A stretch of 64,000 bases of DNA from Pegea sp. RAD2-039 (taxonomy: Eukaryota > Chordata > Thaliacea > Salpida > Salpidae), in NCBI GenBank assembly GCA_034620365.1, contig JAQGEQ010000175.1:2418001-2482000 (forward strand). Direction: 5' to 3'. The position numbers and the translations under genes were made by a program. Below the pieces are notes generated by a model, which worked only from the letters and a program-made list of their open reading frames with translations, made no database searches and was not told the DNA's origin. Shown piece after piece: positions 23,701-35,240 of the stretch. How positions within the stretch are numbered: the stretch's first letter is position 1; each line of letters begins with the position of its first letter.

Positions 23701-25168
23701 TCAAGCACCAATTTGTAGCATCTTCTGATTAATCTTTCTGACATTGCACCAAACGAGTAGAGATAAGACCAAGAGGAAAATCTGGAAAATATTTATGAAG
23801 AAATTCATTAAAATAAATCTTTATAATTACTGATTTCAAAGCTTACATTTAGAATAACCAAAAAGATGGCAAAAACTGTCATGAATAAGGAATGGGTGAT
23901 TCTTTGGTTTACACTTAAAATAACAGCGACAATACACATTCCAAAAGTTAAAAGATTAAGGCAAAAGTACTGAAATATAAATTTCATTAGATAATCAAAC
24001 AAACAAAAACCTGAGTTGAAAACTTACAATGGCCAAAAAAATTTCATTATTTTTCAAAACTCCCCAACAACCGAAAAAGCATACAATAAAAATGATGGAA
24101 GAGATACCGATTGCATAGTCACAGTCTAGAGTGATGGAAAAAAAATTCAGGAACTTCAAAAATTTAGAAATTTGAGTTTTTACTTCTTAAAAAAGCTGCT
24201 TTATCGGCACCGCTGTAGTCACTAGCTAGGTCTACTCTGGCCCAGATTGCTACACAAAGTATAGCAAAAGATAGAACCTAAATGAAATCGAATCTTGTCA
24301 TCATTTATTCTGTTTCATGTCAAATATCAAAAAGTTAAAACAAAAGCTTGAAAATTAAGCATCTTAGTCCTTAGGTGCGTTTGACTTTTAATAAATAGGC
24401 TTAGATTATTTTGCTATAGTTTTATTTATTTAAAAAGTAATCAGTGAATAAATTTAATCCTAGAAAATTAAAAAAAAATTAATACAAGTATTTATTTTGT
24501 TGTAAAATATTTTCTAGGTTTTTAGAATCATTTTTTTGCCATTTTTTAATGATTTCTTTTTGCACAAATACTTCATTTTTGTGACTCTGTTACATTTTTT
24601 AAAGTCCAGCGTTAGGTAGCTGATGTATTAAAGTTTTTTTAGAGTACTTGAGTAGTACTTTTCCAACCCTTTTAGTAATATTTTCTAGTCTAAAAAGAAG
24701 ATTCTTTGACCTTTTTAAATGATAACAATCAGTCTAAATCATGTCTTACTAATCAAATATTTAGTTGATATTAGAGTCTTCTTAATAATAATGGTCAAAA
24801 TTCTGTATTTCAAGTTTTCTTTCAGATTAAACTTAGCTTATGCTACTTTATCAAAGTTCGTTTTCATTTAAAGTTGTGAATCTCAAATGTAGTAAGTATA
24901 TAGGAAAGATTAGTTTATATCAGATCATAAGTATCACAAGAGAAACTCTTCATGTAAATAACATTGTCTTTTAAGATAATCAAAAAAATTATTTTTTTAA
25001 TTTAATTAAGAAGTCACTCTACTTATTTCTTACTTATTTCTTGCTTTATTTAGATATCATTTTTAAAATTATTAAAAAGGTACTGCAGAAGCAAATAACT
25101 AAATCACTTACCCAAAAACACAAGTTGAATCCCATCATGGCATACTTACATATTTTTGAAAACTCCAT
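23701..25168 (-). CDS. Tetraspanin 4 of the array, lacking the large extracellular loop
   Basis: Exons (minus): 25168-25112, 24277-24184, 24125-24028, 23969-23847, 23781-23701, giving 150 residues. The first three exons match the array exactly in structure (57 nt; phase-1 second exon; 98-nt TM2 exon with VCFFGCWGVLKNNE, so one cysteine of the usual CC pair is W). The fourth exon, 123 nt, starts like a normal TM3 exon (YFCLNLLTFGMCIVAVILSV), passes through only NQRITHS and goes straight into a second hydrophobic run (LFMTVFAIFLVILN). The last exon completes TM4 (IFLLVLSLLVWCNV) and a short tail. The CCG motif and every loop cysteine are absent. The frame is intact with good splice sites, so this looks like an expressed four-pass protein rather than a pseudogene, but expression is not shown. 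Function unknown. Confidence 0.8.
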
Positions 25169-26859
25169 TTTTGATGTTTAGTAAAAAATTGTTTTAAGCT
25201 TAATAGACTTAAAAAGAAAGGTTACATTCTATTAAACGTATAAAGATTGTAAATATATAATAACTTATTTACATCAGTTATACAGTGCATTGAAAAAACA
25301 AACATGATTTTTGTTTACTTGAAATAAAGCAGTCGATTTAAGTAAAATTATTCTGAATGTATTAGAAATCTTAGAACAAAATACTAGAGAAGGCGCTGTA
25401 ACTTTTGAAACAATTCATAAATATTTTTGATATATCTATAACCAATACCAACTCAAAAAATGTACATTATCAGTTTTAAGTAATTCTGATAATGAATTAA
25501 CAAATAAATATAATTATATACAAGACTAGAAAAAATACTATAAAGAGCTTTAACAAATAAGTTTTAAATTAATATTGTTTTTAATATCAAATCAAAGATG
25601 CTTTTTATTTGCTGAAATCCGATGTTATTATTTTAAGTTAGCTCTTTATACTTAGGTTGTTAAATTCCTAGATTTAGCTTAAGAGTTTACTGAAGTTACC
25701 CATAAGTTTGTTACTTTTAAACATTCAAAATTGCGCAAATAGTTAATAAAAGAATACAATATAAAAGTATTAAGTTGCTGAAATTAGTCTGAAAATGATA
25801 TCATGACAGCGATTAAAAATATTAAATTTTGTTCTTTATTAACAAACAATTAACGAATAAAGGTAAAGCATCATAAAAAAACAAACAAAAAACATTTTTA
25901 TTTAAATTCTTAAAAAGCTTAGTAAGAATCTAAAGAAATTTTGTTTATTTAAAAGTTACATCAAATTGTCATTATGAAATTAGTTAAAAGCAATCTTTTA
26001 ACGTATTAAAACAATAAAAAAATATAAAACTTGAGAAAATGTTAGAACAAATGTTGACTGCAAAAGTTATAAAGTAGAGAATGATATAAAATATGTAATG
26101 TTTAACTTACAAAGATAGTCAATAAATAAAAAAGTAAACTTTAGCTGAAACTTCCACCTTAGATCATAAGTAAGCCATATTTAGCTGACAGTTATTAGTA
26201 CCTAGTGATCAGCTGTTTTTTAGACAATCTTATTTATCTATTAAGTTTTTGAAACCAACAAATTAATCAAATTTGGTTTACTAGGTTTTGACAGGTTAAA
26301 ACATATTTGAGGCTCGAGATCCGGTCAGGATTTTAAAATCTGATTAAATAAACAAGTTCCTAAAATTAGAAAATCCCTTAAAATAATTTTAGATAGTTAG
26401 TATGTGATAAATCCATTAGAAATGAAACTATTTAATATATAGAGTAATGATTTCTCCATGTTTAGTTAATTCTGTTTTAAATTGTTCCCGATTTAAATCA
26501 TTGAGCTTAAATTATTTGTCAACTTAAGAAAAATTCTTAATGGGTTGAGTTTATTCCGAGACACAAATTATTGCTGAAGATCATTAAAGTCCCATTAATA
26601 AACTGATGCATAAGCATTAAAAATATCTAGCCCTGTAGCAAAGTTATCCAAATATATTACACCCCTAAAAGATGTAATGTTCCCAAAAGTATGAATCAAA
26701 CTACTAATTATTCAAATAAGAGCTAAAGAGTTTGGTATGTGACTAACTATGGATTTCAACTATTACTAACTCAACACAATTTAAACTTTCACAATTCTTT
26801 TTTATTCTAAAAAATTATTGTTCAGCTGAATTTATTTTCCAAAAATAATCACTTATATT

Positions 26860-26970
26860 TACTCATCAATAAAACCATTAGTTTTTCTAAAATAATTACT
26901 TGTTCATCAATAAAACCATTAGTTTTTCTAAAATAATTACTTGTTCATCAATAAAATCGTTAGTATAATC
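26860..26970 (+). repeat. 41-bp tandem repeat, about 2.6 copies
   Basis: CATCAATAAAACCATTAG-type units begin at 26864, 26905 and 26946, so the period is 41 bp. The first two copies are nearly identical and the third has diverged at its end. Confidence 0.85.
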
Positions 26971-27639
26971 CTAAAAACAGACTTGAAATTAAATTATTTA
27001 GGAAAATTGAATATAATATTTAAAAACTTATTCTGTAAGTCATCATGCTTTTGCTGAAACTAGCTGTTATTTTTATACCTGTCTTTTACTTTTTGCTAAA
27101 AATATCATTAAAAAAGAAATACAATTTTTGAGAAATAGATTATCCAAAAAGCATAAAACAAAGTTCTACAAGATTTGTATTGCACAATTTGATATTTTTG
27201 CATGGTATATATTCATGAATCTTTTGTCAGTTTATATACCAAACAAAAACGTTTACTTTAAATCGTTGGTCAACTCCATAAAATACCTTGGAGTAACAAA
27301 GAGCTCATAAAACAGTGCAGCATAAGGAAGTCTTATCAACAATGTGTTGACGTTAGCGACAAAAATTCGAAAGTGTAAGGAAGATAAGGGGTTCACTGTC
27401 AACCAGCAATTGTATTTATCACATTTCTGTAGAAAGCACGACTGGGTGTGCCTTTTAGCTTCCTTAGCCATGAGTTTGCTTGCCGAAAGGTCTTTACATA
27501 ACAGTGATCAATTGTTTATCCTTCTTTCTGTCTCTTCTTCGTAATATTTTAAATACTTATATTTATATTTGTTATCTTTCTTTCTATCTTTGAACATCAA
27601 AGTACTACCAATACATATATATATATAAGAAGAAGAAGA

Positions 27640-27930
27640 AATAGATTGCTTCGACCAAGAACGGTCATGCTGTAAGGCAAGGCAGAAATTATGAATTTTG
27701 AGTTGTTGCCCATGCAGAACAGACTGGCTGATAGCTGCTAGTACCAAACTGAGTACAGTGGCGAAATGACTACGAGGCTCTAACTCCGGCTTTAAATTCG
27801 GAGTTTTGCGTCTTTTAGAAGTGTTGTTATTAACTAGACTAAAAGGGCCCTTCTACCCGTGTTTTCCTTGTCGCAAGTGTGTGTCTTCCTGGGTGCGAGG
27901 CCAAGACCCTCTTTGTGTCAAACGAGCGTG
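27640..27930 (+). repeat. Interspersed repeat family R1, copy D (3' half)
   Basis: Shares CATGCTGTAAGGCA, GTTGTTG, GAACAGACT-GCT and CTGAGTACAGTGGC blocks with the copy at the window end (63871 onward), and AGACTAA-AGG-CCTTCTAC with the copy at 54810-55290. A 20-base region around CTCCGGCTTTAAATTCGGAG can form a hairpin. Noticeably more GC than its surroundings. Class unknown. Confidence 0.55.
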
Positions 27931-28582
27931 ATAACTGCTACAGATATAATATAATAGCAAAAAAAATTTAAAAATCGCATAGTCAGTTTTACAAATAAGA
28001 ATAAGTAAATGGGAAATAAAGTGAGCAGAATTCTTTGAATCTAAACAATGGATGATACTTTTTGATATTCCTTATATATCTAAATCTAAAAATTATAAAA
28101 AAATACCATCTGCCTAAAAATAGTTAAAGAATGCATGACTTATATACATTTATAAATATTTAGAAATGCAATCATGCAGACTTTAAATATTTCTTTCATT
28201 TTTTATGTATTTTTATCCAAAAGTTTAGTCTTTATTATCCAAGAATTTCTTTCTGTAATGTTGCGTAAAAATCTTTATGAAAGATTTTATTGCATTTGGT
28301 TTAAGTTTTGCTAAATCAGTAACTGAAGGAAAAGTTTTTCTATCTCTGTCTCTGAACACTTTTGATATAAAAACAAAACTAATTAAGAACTTTGTAGCTT
28401 TTATGTAACAAAGCTAATATTTATTCCTAGGAAGATGAAACACGTACTTTTCAAGAAGATAAAATTGAAATAAAAGAAGAAGGCTACAGATTTACATTTG
28501 ATTATTTAAATCATTTCATTATTTATGAAGAATAAAGAACTGTAAGTTATTCAAAGGCAACAGGAAGCTACGAAAAGGGAAC

Positions 28583-29804
28583 TTAAACACTTTCTTCTCC
28601 ATCTTTTTTGACGTTGAGGCAAACCACAAGTGACAAAATCATCAGTAAAACCTAAAAATTAGTAAAAAATATAAATTATTTCTCTAACAACATATCTAAA
28701 GAACTTAAAATGTGGTTTTAGAACTTACATCAAGGCAAATCATGCCTATACCGATGCCTCCTAAGATTTTCAGACCTTTTGTTACATGGACTTCAATTTT
28801 TTCGTAGCAACTCTAAAATAAAAAGTATTATTTTACTGTTACTTATAGAACTAGCCTCAAAAAACTAACTTTTGAATAAATGTAATCGTCTGATGCAACA
28901 TTTGCTCCAGCGTTACACCCTTTGACATCTTTAAGTTGATGGCAATCTTCTTCATTAGGTTCACAAGCGCAACCTACTGGGACTCCACCAGTGAAGTTTC
29001 CACATACAGTTACAGTTCCACAGCAGTCAAACTAAACATAAAGTTCAGTCAATTAAATATTGATACAAATTTATAATTTTCTTGTCACATACTATTTTCT
29101 CAAAATCCTCATAAGCTTTTGTATTTGAGTCGATATCCTTAAAAGTCTGTTTCAAACTTGAGTTGTTCTGTTAAATAGAAAGAATTTATTCTATATGCAA
29201 ATTATTAAATCATAAAAAAGCTGAACCATTTGGTTGAGACTTACTTTTGGAATTTTAGAGTAGTTTACAGCAACTGAAGCAATGCACATAGTAAAAATAA
29301 TAATGTTGAGTGCGAAGTACTGAAAAAGATAGCATTTTAAGTAAAAGTTTGATGAATATTTATGAAAAGACTTACTAAAGACAAGCAAGCTTTACTTTCT
29401 TTAATAGCTCCACAGCAGCCCAAGATTGCAATGACAAAATTAATTACTGAAACAGCAATTGCCACATTAACACCTGAAAAAGTACAAAACAAAAGATAAT
29501 TTTCAAAAGTTGTTTATTTAGAGTTCTCACCATTTTCAAAAGAATGTTCTTGTAGCTCATCATGATGTTTTGCCAAATTAACTTTGAGAATGACAGACAT
29601 GACAAGCATAGCACAGGAAAATATCTGCAAAAGATTTAACTTTATTAGTTATTCATTCAAATATATTTTATTTAGCAAATTAAACTTATCAGATAAATAG
29701 ATAATAATAATAATAAAAATGATAATATATTATACAACAGAACTTACCCAGAAGATGATGTTTGTAACCATCAAGACATACTTGCTTATTTTCACGCAAA
29801 CCAT
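28583..29804 (-). CDS. Tetraspanin 5 of the array
   Basis: Tetraspanin of 237 predicted residues. Exons (minus): 29804-29748, 29624-29531, 29473-29376, 29319-29245, 29167-29093, 29031-28870, 28812-28729, 28651-28583. Start MVCVKISKYVLMVTNIIFW; TM2 [22 protein letters not shown]3 YFALNIIIFTMCIASVAV; large loop FDCCGTVTVC, GCAC, C, GC and SC (eight cysteines); TM4 LKILGGIGIGMICLD and VLLMILSLVVCLNV; acidic tail KKDGEESV. The exon pattern (57, 94, 98, 75, 75, 162, 84, 69) matches the array. The TM3 exon is the one most like tetraspanin 4 (MCIA/MCIV and CLNV endings), so 4 and 5 probably form a subgroup. Confidence 0.9.
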
Positions 29805-32294
29805 TTTTAATAATCTTCAGTAACTGAAAAACTTAACAAAGAACTTCAAAAAATCTAAAACAAATGATTTATGAAATAATGGCTCAATTTTGAAGGCTTA
29901 TATATATACAAAAATTGAATTTTGTAAACTTTCTTTTGAAATTTATATTTGCAAGCTGATTAAAAGGTCAATTTTTTGCTGAAAACAACTTTTTGTAAGC
30001 TGACTAGAATATAAACTTTATTTAGAAACTGCTATTGCAAACTAGCTTTTTAGCACTTTTTCGCAACTTCTTCAATAGAATTTTTAGATAAATTAAAAAA
30101 AATCCTTAAAGAAGTAAAATCAATCTTTTGTCTAACCATAATCAATGCTTTATCGTATTGAGCAAAATTGCTGATAAAGACTGACAAGGAAAAACAATGA
30201 CTGAAAAGGTAACCTATAAGCTCGAAATAGCTATCGTTGGTCACGACCTAGCCTCAAAACCACCAGTAATATTCACAAGGTGAGTTAAGAGGTTGACGAT
30301 GTAGGTTGTAGATCCTTTTCCAAACATTTCCTGCTCTATTCCTATTGAAGTTTAAATCACTCTAAAAAGATTGAGCTTTTATATCATTACTGAAAAGAAA
30401 AAGAAAAAAGATATGAAAAAGAATGACGTGACAAATTTAATGTCTGATAAACTAAATCTGGCAATTTTTAAACAGTTTATTAAACATTTTTTGAAAAATT
30501 TAAAAAAAGTAGCGACTGAAATATTTTTAGAAGTATTTATAGAATTGACAGATTTCTTTGACATTCTATAAAAAGTCAGAAAATTAAATATTAAGTAGAA
30601 TTTATCTTTTTAATAAATAATGAATACTTTAAATATTAAAATAAACCATATTTTTCAAAGTGAAAATATAAGCCTTTTAACGAATTTTGATTGTCTAAAA
30701 ATAGTTTTTAAATTGATAAAATGATAAGTAATAAATTTATACTTTAATTCAAAATTTGAATTTGAAAGTTTTTATCTCTTTAAGCTTTTAAAATTTCACT
30801 TTAAAAAGGTTTTTGAGAAAAATCAATAGTTAAAACAACAAAACAATTTTCAAACTAAAATATCATTTTATTATTTTACAAAATATAAAGAGATTTTTAT
30901 ATCTTGAAAGAAATTCTAGTATTTTATAATATTAGGTTTATATAAATAAATAGCTTCTACAACCAAATATACAGTATAGTATATATAGACTTTTTTGATA
31001 AAATATTATCTGTTTACAATAAATTTTAAATATTTATCTTTTATGTATTTAATTCCATATATGTCATTTATACTTATATTCCATAAAATCTAAAGAAATA
31101 AAACCTTTTGTTTATAATAAACTTTAAGACAAATATTATTAATTGAAATTAATATTTACCAATCTTTCTAACCGCTATCTTAATCAAATTACATTTTAAC
31201 TGAATTAATTAGTCTGCTACAAGATTTTATATTTGATAAATTTTTATGATTTTTTTTATTTTTCAGAAGAGAGTATGAACTACTATCAAGGTAAGTGCTT
31301 TACAGCACACCGCTGTAAGTAGATTAGTCCTTAAAACATTTAACAACCAAGTTGTCTATAAGATAAGTTATGATTTTTGTAAGTTGAAAATAACTGGTCA
31401 ATCTAAAAAAACCAAAATGAATCACTAAGTTGTATTTTACGTGAGATTTAGAACAGAGTAATACATCAAAGATTTTGTTACTCCAACCAAATACAGTATA
31501 ATAGCTGTTTTGATCATGTTTTAACAGAATTTATTTAAAGTAGATTCTTACTTGATTGGCCATCATAATCATAAGTAATGATATATACTCAGAACTAGCA
31601 TTTAGTAACAATATTAGATTGGAAAAATCCTTGAAAGGCCCACTTAAGCTTGCTATACCAAATTGCTTAAATAATTGTTTAACACTTAAAATATTTTAAG
31701 CAATTTTTAAACAAGGCGTTGTTGAAGTTTTTAGAAATAAATTGATCTAATGTACTTCCATTAAACCAAATTTACCATCATCAAAAACTTGATATAAGAA
31801 TTATGTATAATTGATTTTTAAGGTTTGTAGCAAATAAAAGAATAAAACAATCTTTTAGCTAAAAAAACCTTTCATAATTTTAGAATTCAGTTTAATTTAA
31901 AATTTTTATTTTTAGATTCTTAAATAAATTTTTAATATTTTATAATATTATAAAGATAGATTCTGTGCTGAAATATATATAGATATAACGTTAAATGTAA
32001 ATTTTTATGTTATAAAAATAGAATGTTGAATATTAATCATTTATAAATATTGTTTTTTTGATAAATAAAATTTTTATATAAAGTATACATCTTTCATATA
32101 TCACAAATATTTTTGATTAAATGAAAAATTTATAAACGATATATTTCTACTTAAAACTGAAAATATCAATTTGATAAATTGATAGATCTTTTGCTATTTC
32201 AATTTATTACATTAACTAATTGCGTCATAATTTAGTAATAGATCAGTTCAAATGTTAAAATTAATATCACAACATTGGTTGAAAATGAACATAT

Positions 32295-32331
32295 CTCATT
32301 GGTCAAATTTAGATCTGCATATAGGTTTGGA
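32295..32331 (+). pseudogene. Fragment duplicated from a GALK2 intron-exon junction
   Basis: 37 bases here match 36242-36278 at 33 positions; all four differences are transitions. The match covers the end of the 54-nt GALK2 intron, the acceptor AG and the first bases of the next exon. No further GALK2 exon could be traced on either side, so this is a small duplicated or captured fragment about 3.9 kb upstream, not a gene copy. Chance similarity in AT-rich DNA cannot be fully excluded. Confidence 0.45.
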
Positions 32332-32459
32332 AATTATTAAATTAAGATAAAAACTTATGATAACTTTAAACAGTGGTAAACAAAACCAAAGAGAAGGCAT
32401 CTTTATTATAGAATTTCAATATTAAGCCTTGAGAGACGGTCCTTGTATAAGAAAAGAAG

Positions 32460-32565
32460 TGTACTACATCTAAAAAAGTTTATCCAAGTAAACAATCTTT
32501 AAACAGTTTCAAGCTTTAGAATACCTTTTTCAAGGTTAAAAGAGCATACAGAAACTTTGAACTCT
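32460..32565 (+). repeat. Repeat fragment R2, copy 2
   Basis: Counterpart of 10001-10105: ordered blocks ACTACATCTAAAAAA, AGTAAACAAT, TTCAAGCTTTA, CTTTTTCAAG and CATACAGAA with small insertions between them. Noncoding; ends not defined. Confidence 0.4.
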
Positions 32566-33288
32566 AGCTTGAGATAAACGTATGTGGTGTTAAGTTTTAA
32601 AAGTGTTTTTTAGCAAATGACCTATAGGTACTGACTGATTTATATTAGCCTGTACAAACTTTGGAATGAGAATCAGTTGCTCAACAATATTATCATCGCT
32701 ATTTATTTACTTCAATAAATGCGAAAAAGGGTGCTTGAAGAGAGCACTTCCCGCTAACACACATTCTCACAAATGATATCTATTAAGTTAGAAATATAGA
32801 AAGCAAAAAATGTAACACATTTTAGTAGTCCTCAAAGCATATAACAGTGAACAATTACATTGAATGTTAGTAATATTAAAAACGGGAAAAATCACAGTTT
32901 AGAAATGGCAGTGTTAGCAATATTAAAACGGTTCAACTTCTGCTTGAATAACGCGAGTGATTCTGACATGACAAAATCTGATAGCAGCTGGCTCCAAGTA
33001 CTAATGGTGGACCTCAAACTTTATATTTGAAATCAGTTGGTTGTTCCTTTTGATTTCGGTTATACGCCTCTTTTAGAAGACGCTTATTTTCTCAGCGATG
33101 ATCTTAACACATATTATGCGCTACTCAAATACGGTCGAACTTTTTGTCAAGCTTTAGCTTATACAGCTTGGCAAGGACACTTTCTTAGCTTTTTGCTCAA
33201 TAATATGAGCTTTTCGTACCAAGTCTGGTCATTGATACCTTTGGAACGTCCACAAATCAAGGCTGTGAGAACACATTGATTAAACAAT

Positions 33289-33693
33289 TTACAATTCATC
33301 TTTATTAGTCTCACAGACATTAAGAGATGGTGGCATTTTTTTTCTGTCTTCATGGTCCAAAGTAAGTTTTTTGTTCGTGTCGGTGACTTCTTGGCAAGAA
33401 CCTGCACCATGCTGGCATGTTGTGTCGTTATCGGAATCACCGACCACCAAGGCCCATGTGACAGGTTTCTTTGTAGAGGCATTCAGGTCATCCATTGATT
33501 TAGACAGACCAAAAATTTCTTCGTTGGTTTTGGCAACATCATTGCCAATTTCAGGTTTAAATTTGGCCAATTCAGCGGGTATAGATTTGCTGATATCGAA
33601 TAATAAGTTTGAATTAGAATTAGAGGTGGTAGATGTCATGCCAATGGTTCTAAATTTAATGCAGAACCATTTAAACCTCATTTGACAATTCAA
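33289..33693 (-). CDS. Uncharacterised 134-residue open frame in a repeat-like block
   Basis: An uninterrupted minus-strand frame with higher GC than its surroundings and a non-random, polar composition (repeated NSNSN, then KPVTWALVVGDSDND and CQHGAGSCQE). I do not recognise a family. It has no neighbouring exons that I can connect, and it abuts a LINE remnant on the opposite strand, so an origin in a mobile-element open frame is as likely as a host gene. The plus-strand frame at 33037-33279 is an equally unassigned neighbour. Confidence 0.25.
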   Translation of the reverse strand: MNCQMRFKWFCIKFRTIGMTSTTSNSNSNLLFDISKSIPAELAKFKPEIGNDVAKTNEEIFGLSKSMDDLNASTKKPVTWALVVGDSDNDTTCQHGAGSCQEVTDTNKKLTLDHEDRKKMPPSLNVCETNKDEL

Positions 33694-33702
33694 TTGTTTA
33701 CC

Positions 33703-33830
33703 TTTTCAGTATGCATGCAAGCACAATACGAAATTATTTTATATTGATATTAACAAATGGGAGAATATTGCAGCAGATTGCTCTAAATGTCAATCTCTAC
33801 TCCGCAAACATACTGATGAATAGAAAAGAA
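33703..33830 (+). mobile_element. Remnant of the C-terminus of a non-LTR (LINE) reverse-transcriptase ORF
   Basis: In frame the segment reads LPFQYACKHNTKLFYIDINK, then WENIAADCSKCQSLLRKHTD and a stop. This resembles the conserved tail after the RT domain in many LINE ORF2 proteins (a YKDVCKRD-like stretch followed by W-LAADR-W). The two tail positions where arginine and tryptophan are usual are here C and C, consistent with decay. No RT domain is readable upstream, so only the 3' end survives. The LINE clade cannot be told. Confidence 0.5.
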
Positions 33831-35240
33831 AGGCCAACATCAAAGAAAAAGATGAAACTCTAAGAGCTTTTTCAGTTTGTTTGCACTTACTGTGTTTTAC
33901 TTTGTTTTTGACAAGACATCTGAAACACACCCATAACCGTACTCGATTGAAGCAGGCCATTATTATATTTATTCGAATTTTTTGGCCATATCTTAGGCTC
34001 TATAAGTGTTTAGTTACTGTCGTTATTTTCTATCACAGCAATTTCACATAACATTTTTTAAGTAATTGGTCGGAAAGTATTCTTGCAAATACTCTTCATA
34101 CTTTCTTATTTATTTCATATAAGAATATCTATATTAGTTTTATAGTTGAGTCCGCTATCTCAAAGTATAACAAATGATTTTTTCTGATACCATTAAAGCG
34201 GTCAGTAGGTTACACTAAGACTGTCCAGATACTACATGTTTTGTCATGCTACTCAGTGAAGATTCTCTAAGAAACGTTTATAATATTCAATTATTAAGTA
34301 TGTAATTAGCGTTATAAGCTCAAATTTTCTAAGGTACTTTAAAGAAGTAAATATTTTAAATAAAACAATATTAATATTAAAGTAAATTTTCCTTTGACAC
34401 ATTTCTTTTAATATTTCTAAATACTTTCCCGAAAGATTTGTCTAAATACTATTGCTTGTAATCAAAACGATGTTTAAAATAGTTTATTTATCATTCAAAC
34501 TCCTCTTGGTAGACAACCGCAGTTTTCACAACTACAATCTTTTTATTTACATTTGTTTAGGGATTAATATTTGTTTTAAACTAATACAAATACTAATGCA
34601 GACTAAATTAAATGTTTTATATATTCATGTAATCTTTAAGCTTAATCTTTACACAAATAAAGATTCGTCGAGTCAAAAAAGTTTATTTCATCAAGTTTTA
34701 GAAAAAATATCTGCTTGAAGATCATATATAATAATAAAAAAACTTTATAATAAATGCTTTTCGTCCACAACGACTATTATACTTGGGGAAATAAAATTAA
34801 CGTAGTAACAAATGCCACGTTTTGCTTGTTTTAAAAAGCTTTATTTTTTGTTATGACTGTGTATATATAGAAAGGTTATGCAAGTAAAAAATAAGTAAAT
34901 ATAAAAACTAATATGGTAGTAATTAAAATAATATAATAGTAGTTAATGAAACATTTTAAAACCGTGCTGTTGTTGATTTATATTATTGACTAATTCTATT
35001 AGTGCATAATAAAAATTTAATTTCTAAATAAAATGTTGAAATATAATTCACAGTTTTTCTATTTGTAAGAACGAAATGTAAATTTTAAGCAATTTATATA
35101 ATAAAACAAATTAAGTTGCATGGTAGATATTTAGTTATAAATTGTATTATAGCAGTTACCAAAAGCAAATAATTTTTAATTGTTTAAACAGAAAAAAAAG
35201 TTGATTTTAATAAATCGTTTTTTGAAATTTTTGGATTAAA

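Larger units (their letters stand above)
25169..28582. other. AT-rich spacer with repeats between tetraspanins 4 and 5
   Basis: About 3.4 kb. It contains the 41-bp tandem repeat at 26860-26970 and a less AT-rich block at about 27290-27930 whose second half belongs to repeat family R1. The open frames at 27253-27747 on both strands fall in that block and resemble no protein I know. Confidence 0.6.
29805..35240. other. AT-rich intergenic region with repeat and LINE debris
   Basis: About 5.4 kb between tetraspanin 5 (-) and GALK2 (+), a divergent pair. It contains an isolated exon-like segment (31267-31290), a fragment resembling a GALK2 intron-exon junction (32295-32331), repeat fragment R2 (32460-32565), a block with open frames and a LINE remnant (about 32900-33900), and otherwise AT-rich sequence. 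The GALK2 promoter lies at its right end, without a clear motif. Confidence 0.6.

Noticed and set aside
27640-27930. A tRNA or tRNA-derived SINE
   Set aside because: I could not find convincing A and B boxes or a cloverleaf; kept only as an unclassified repeat.
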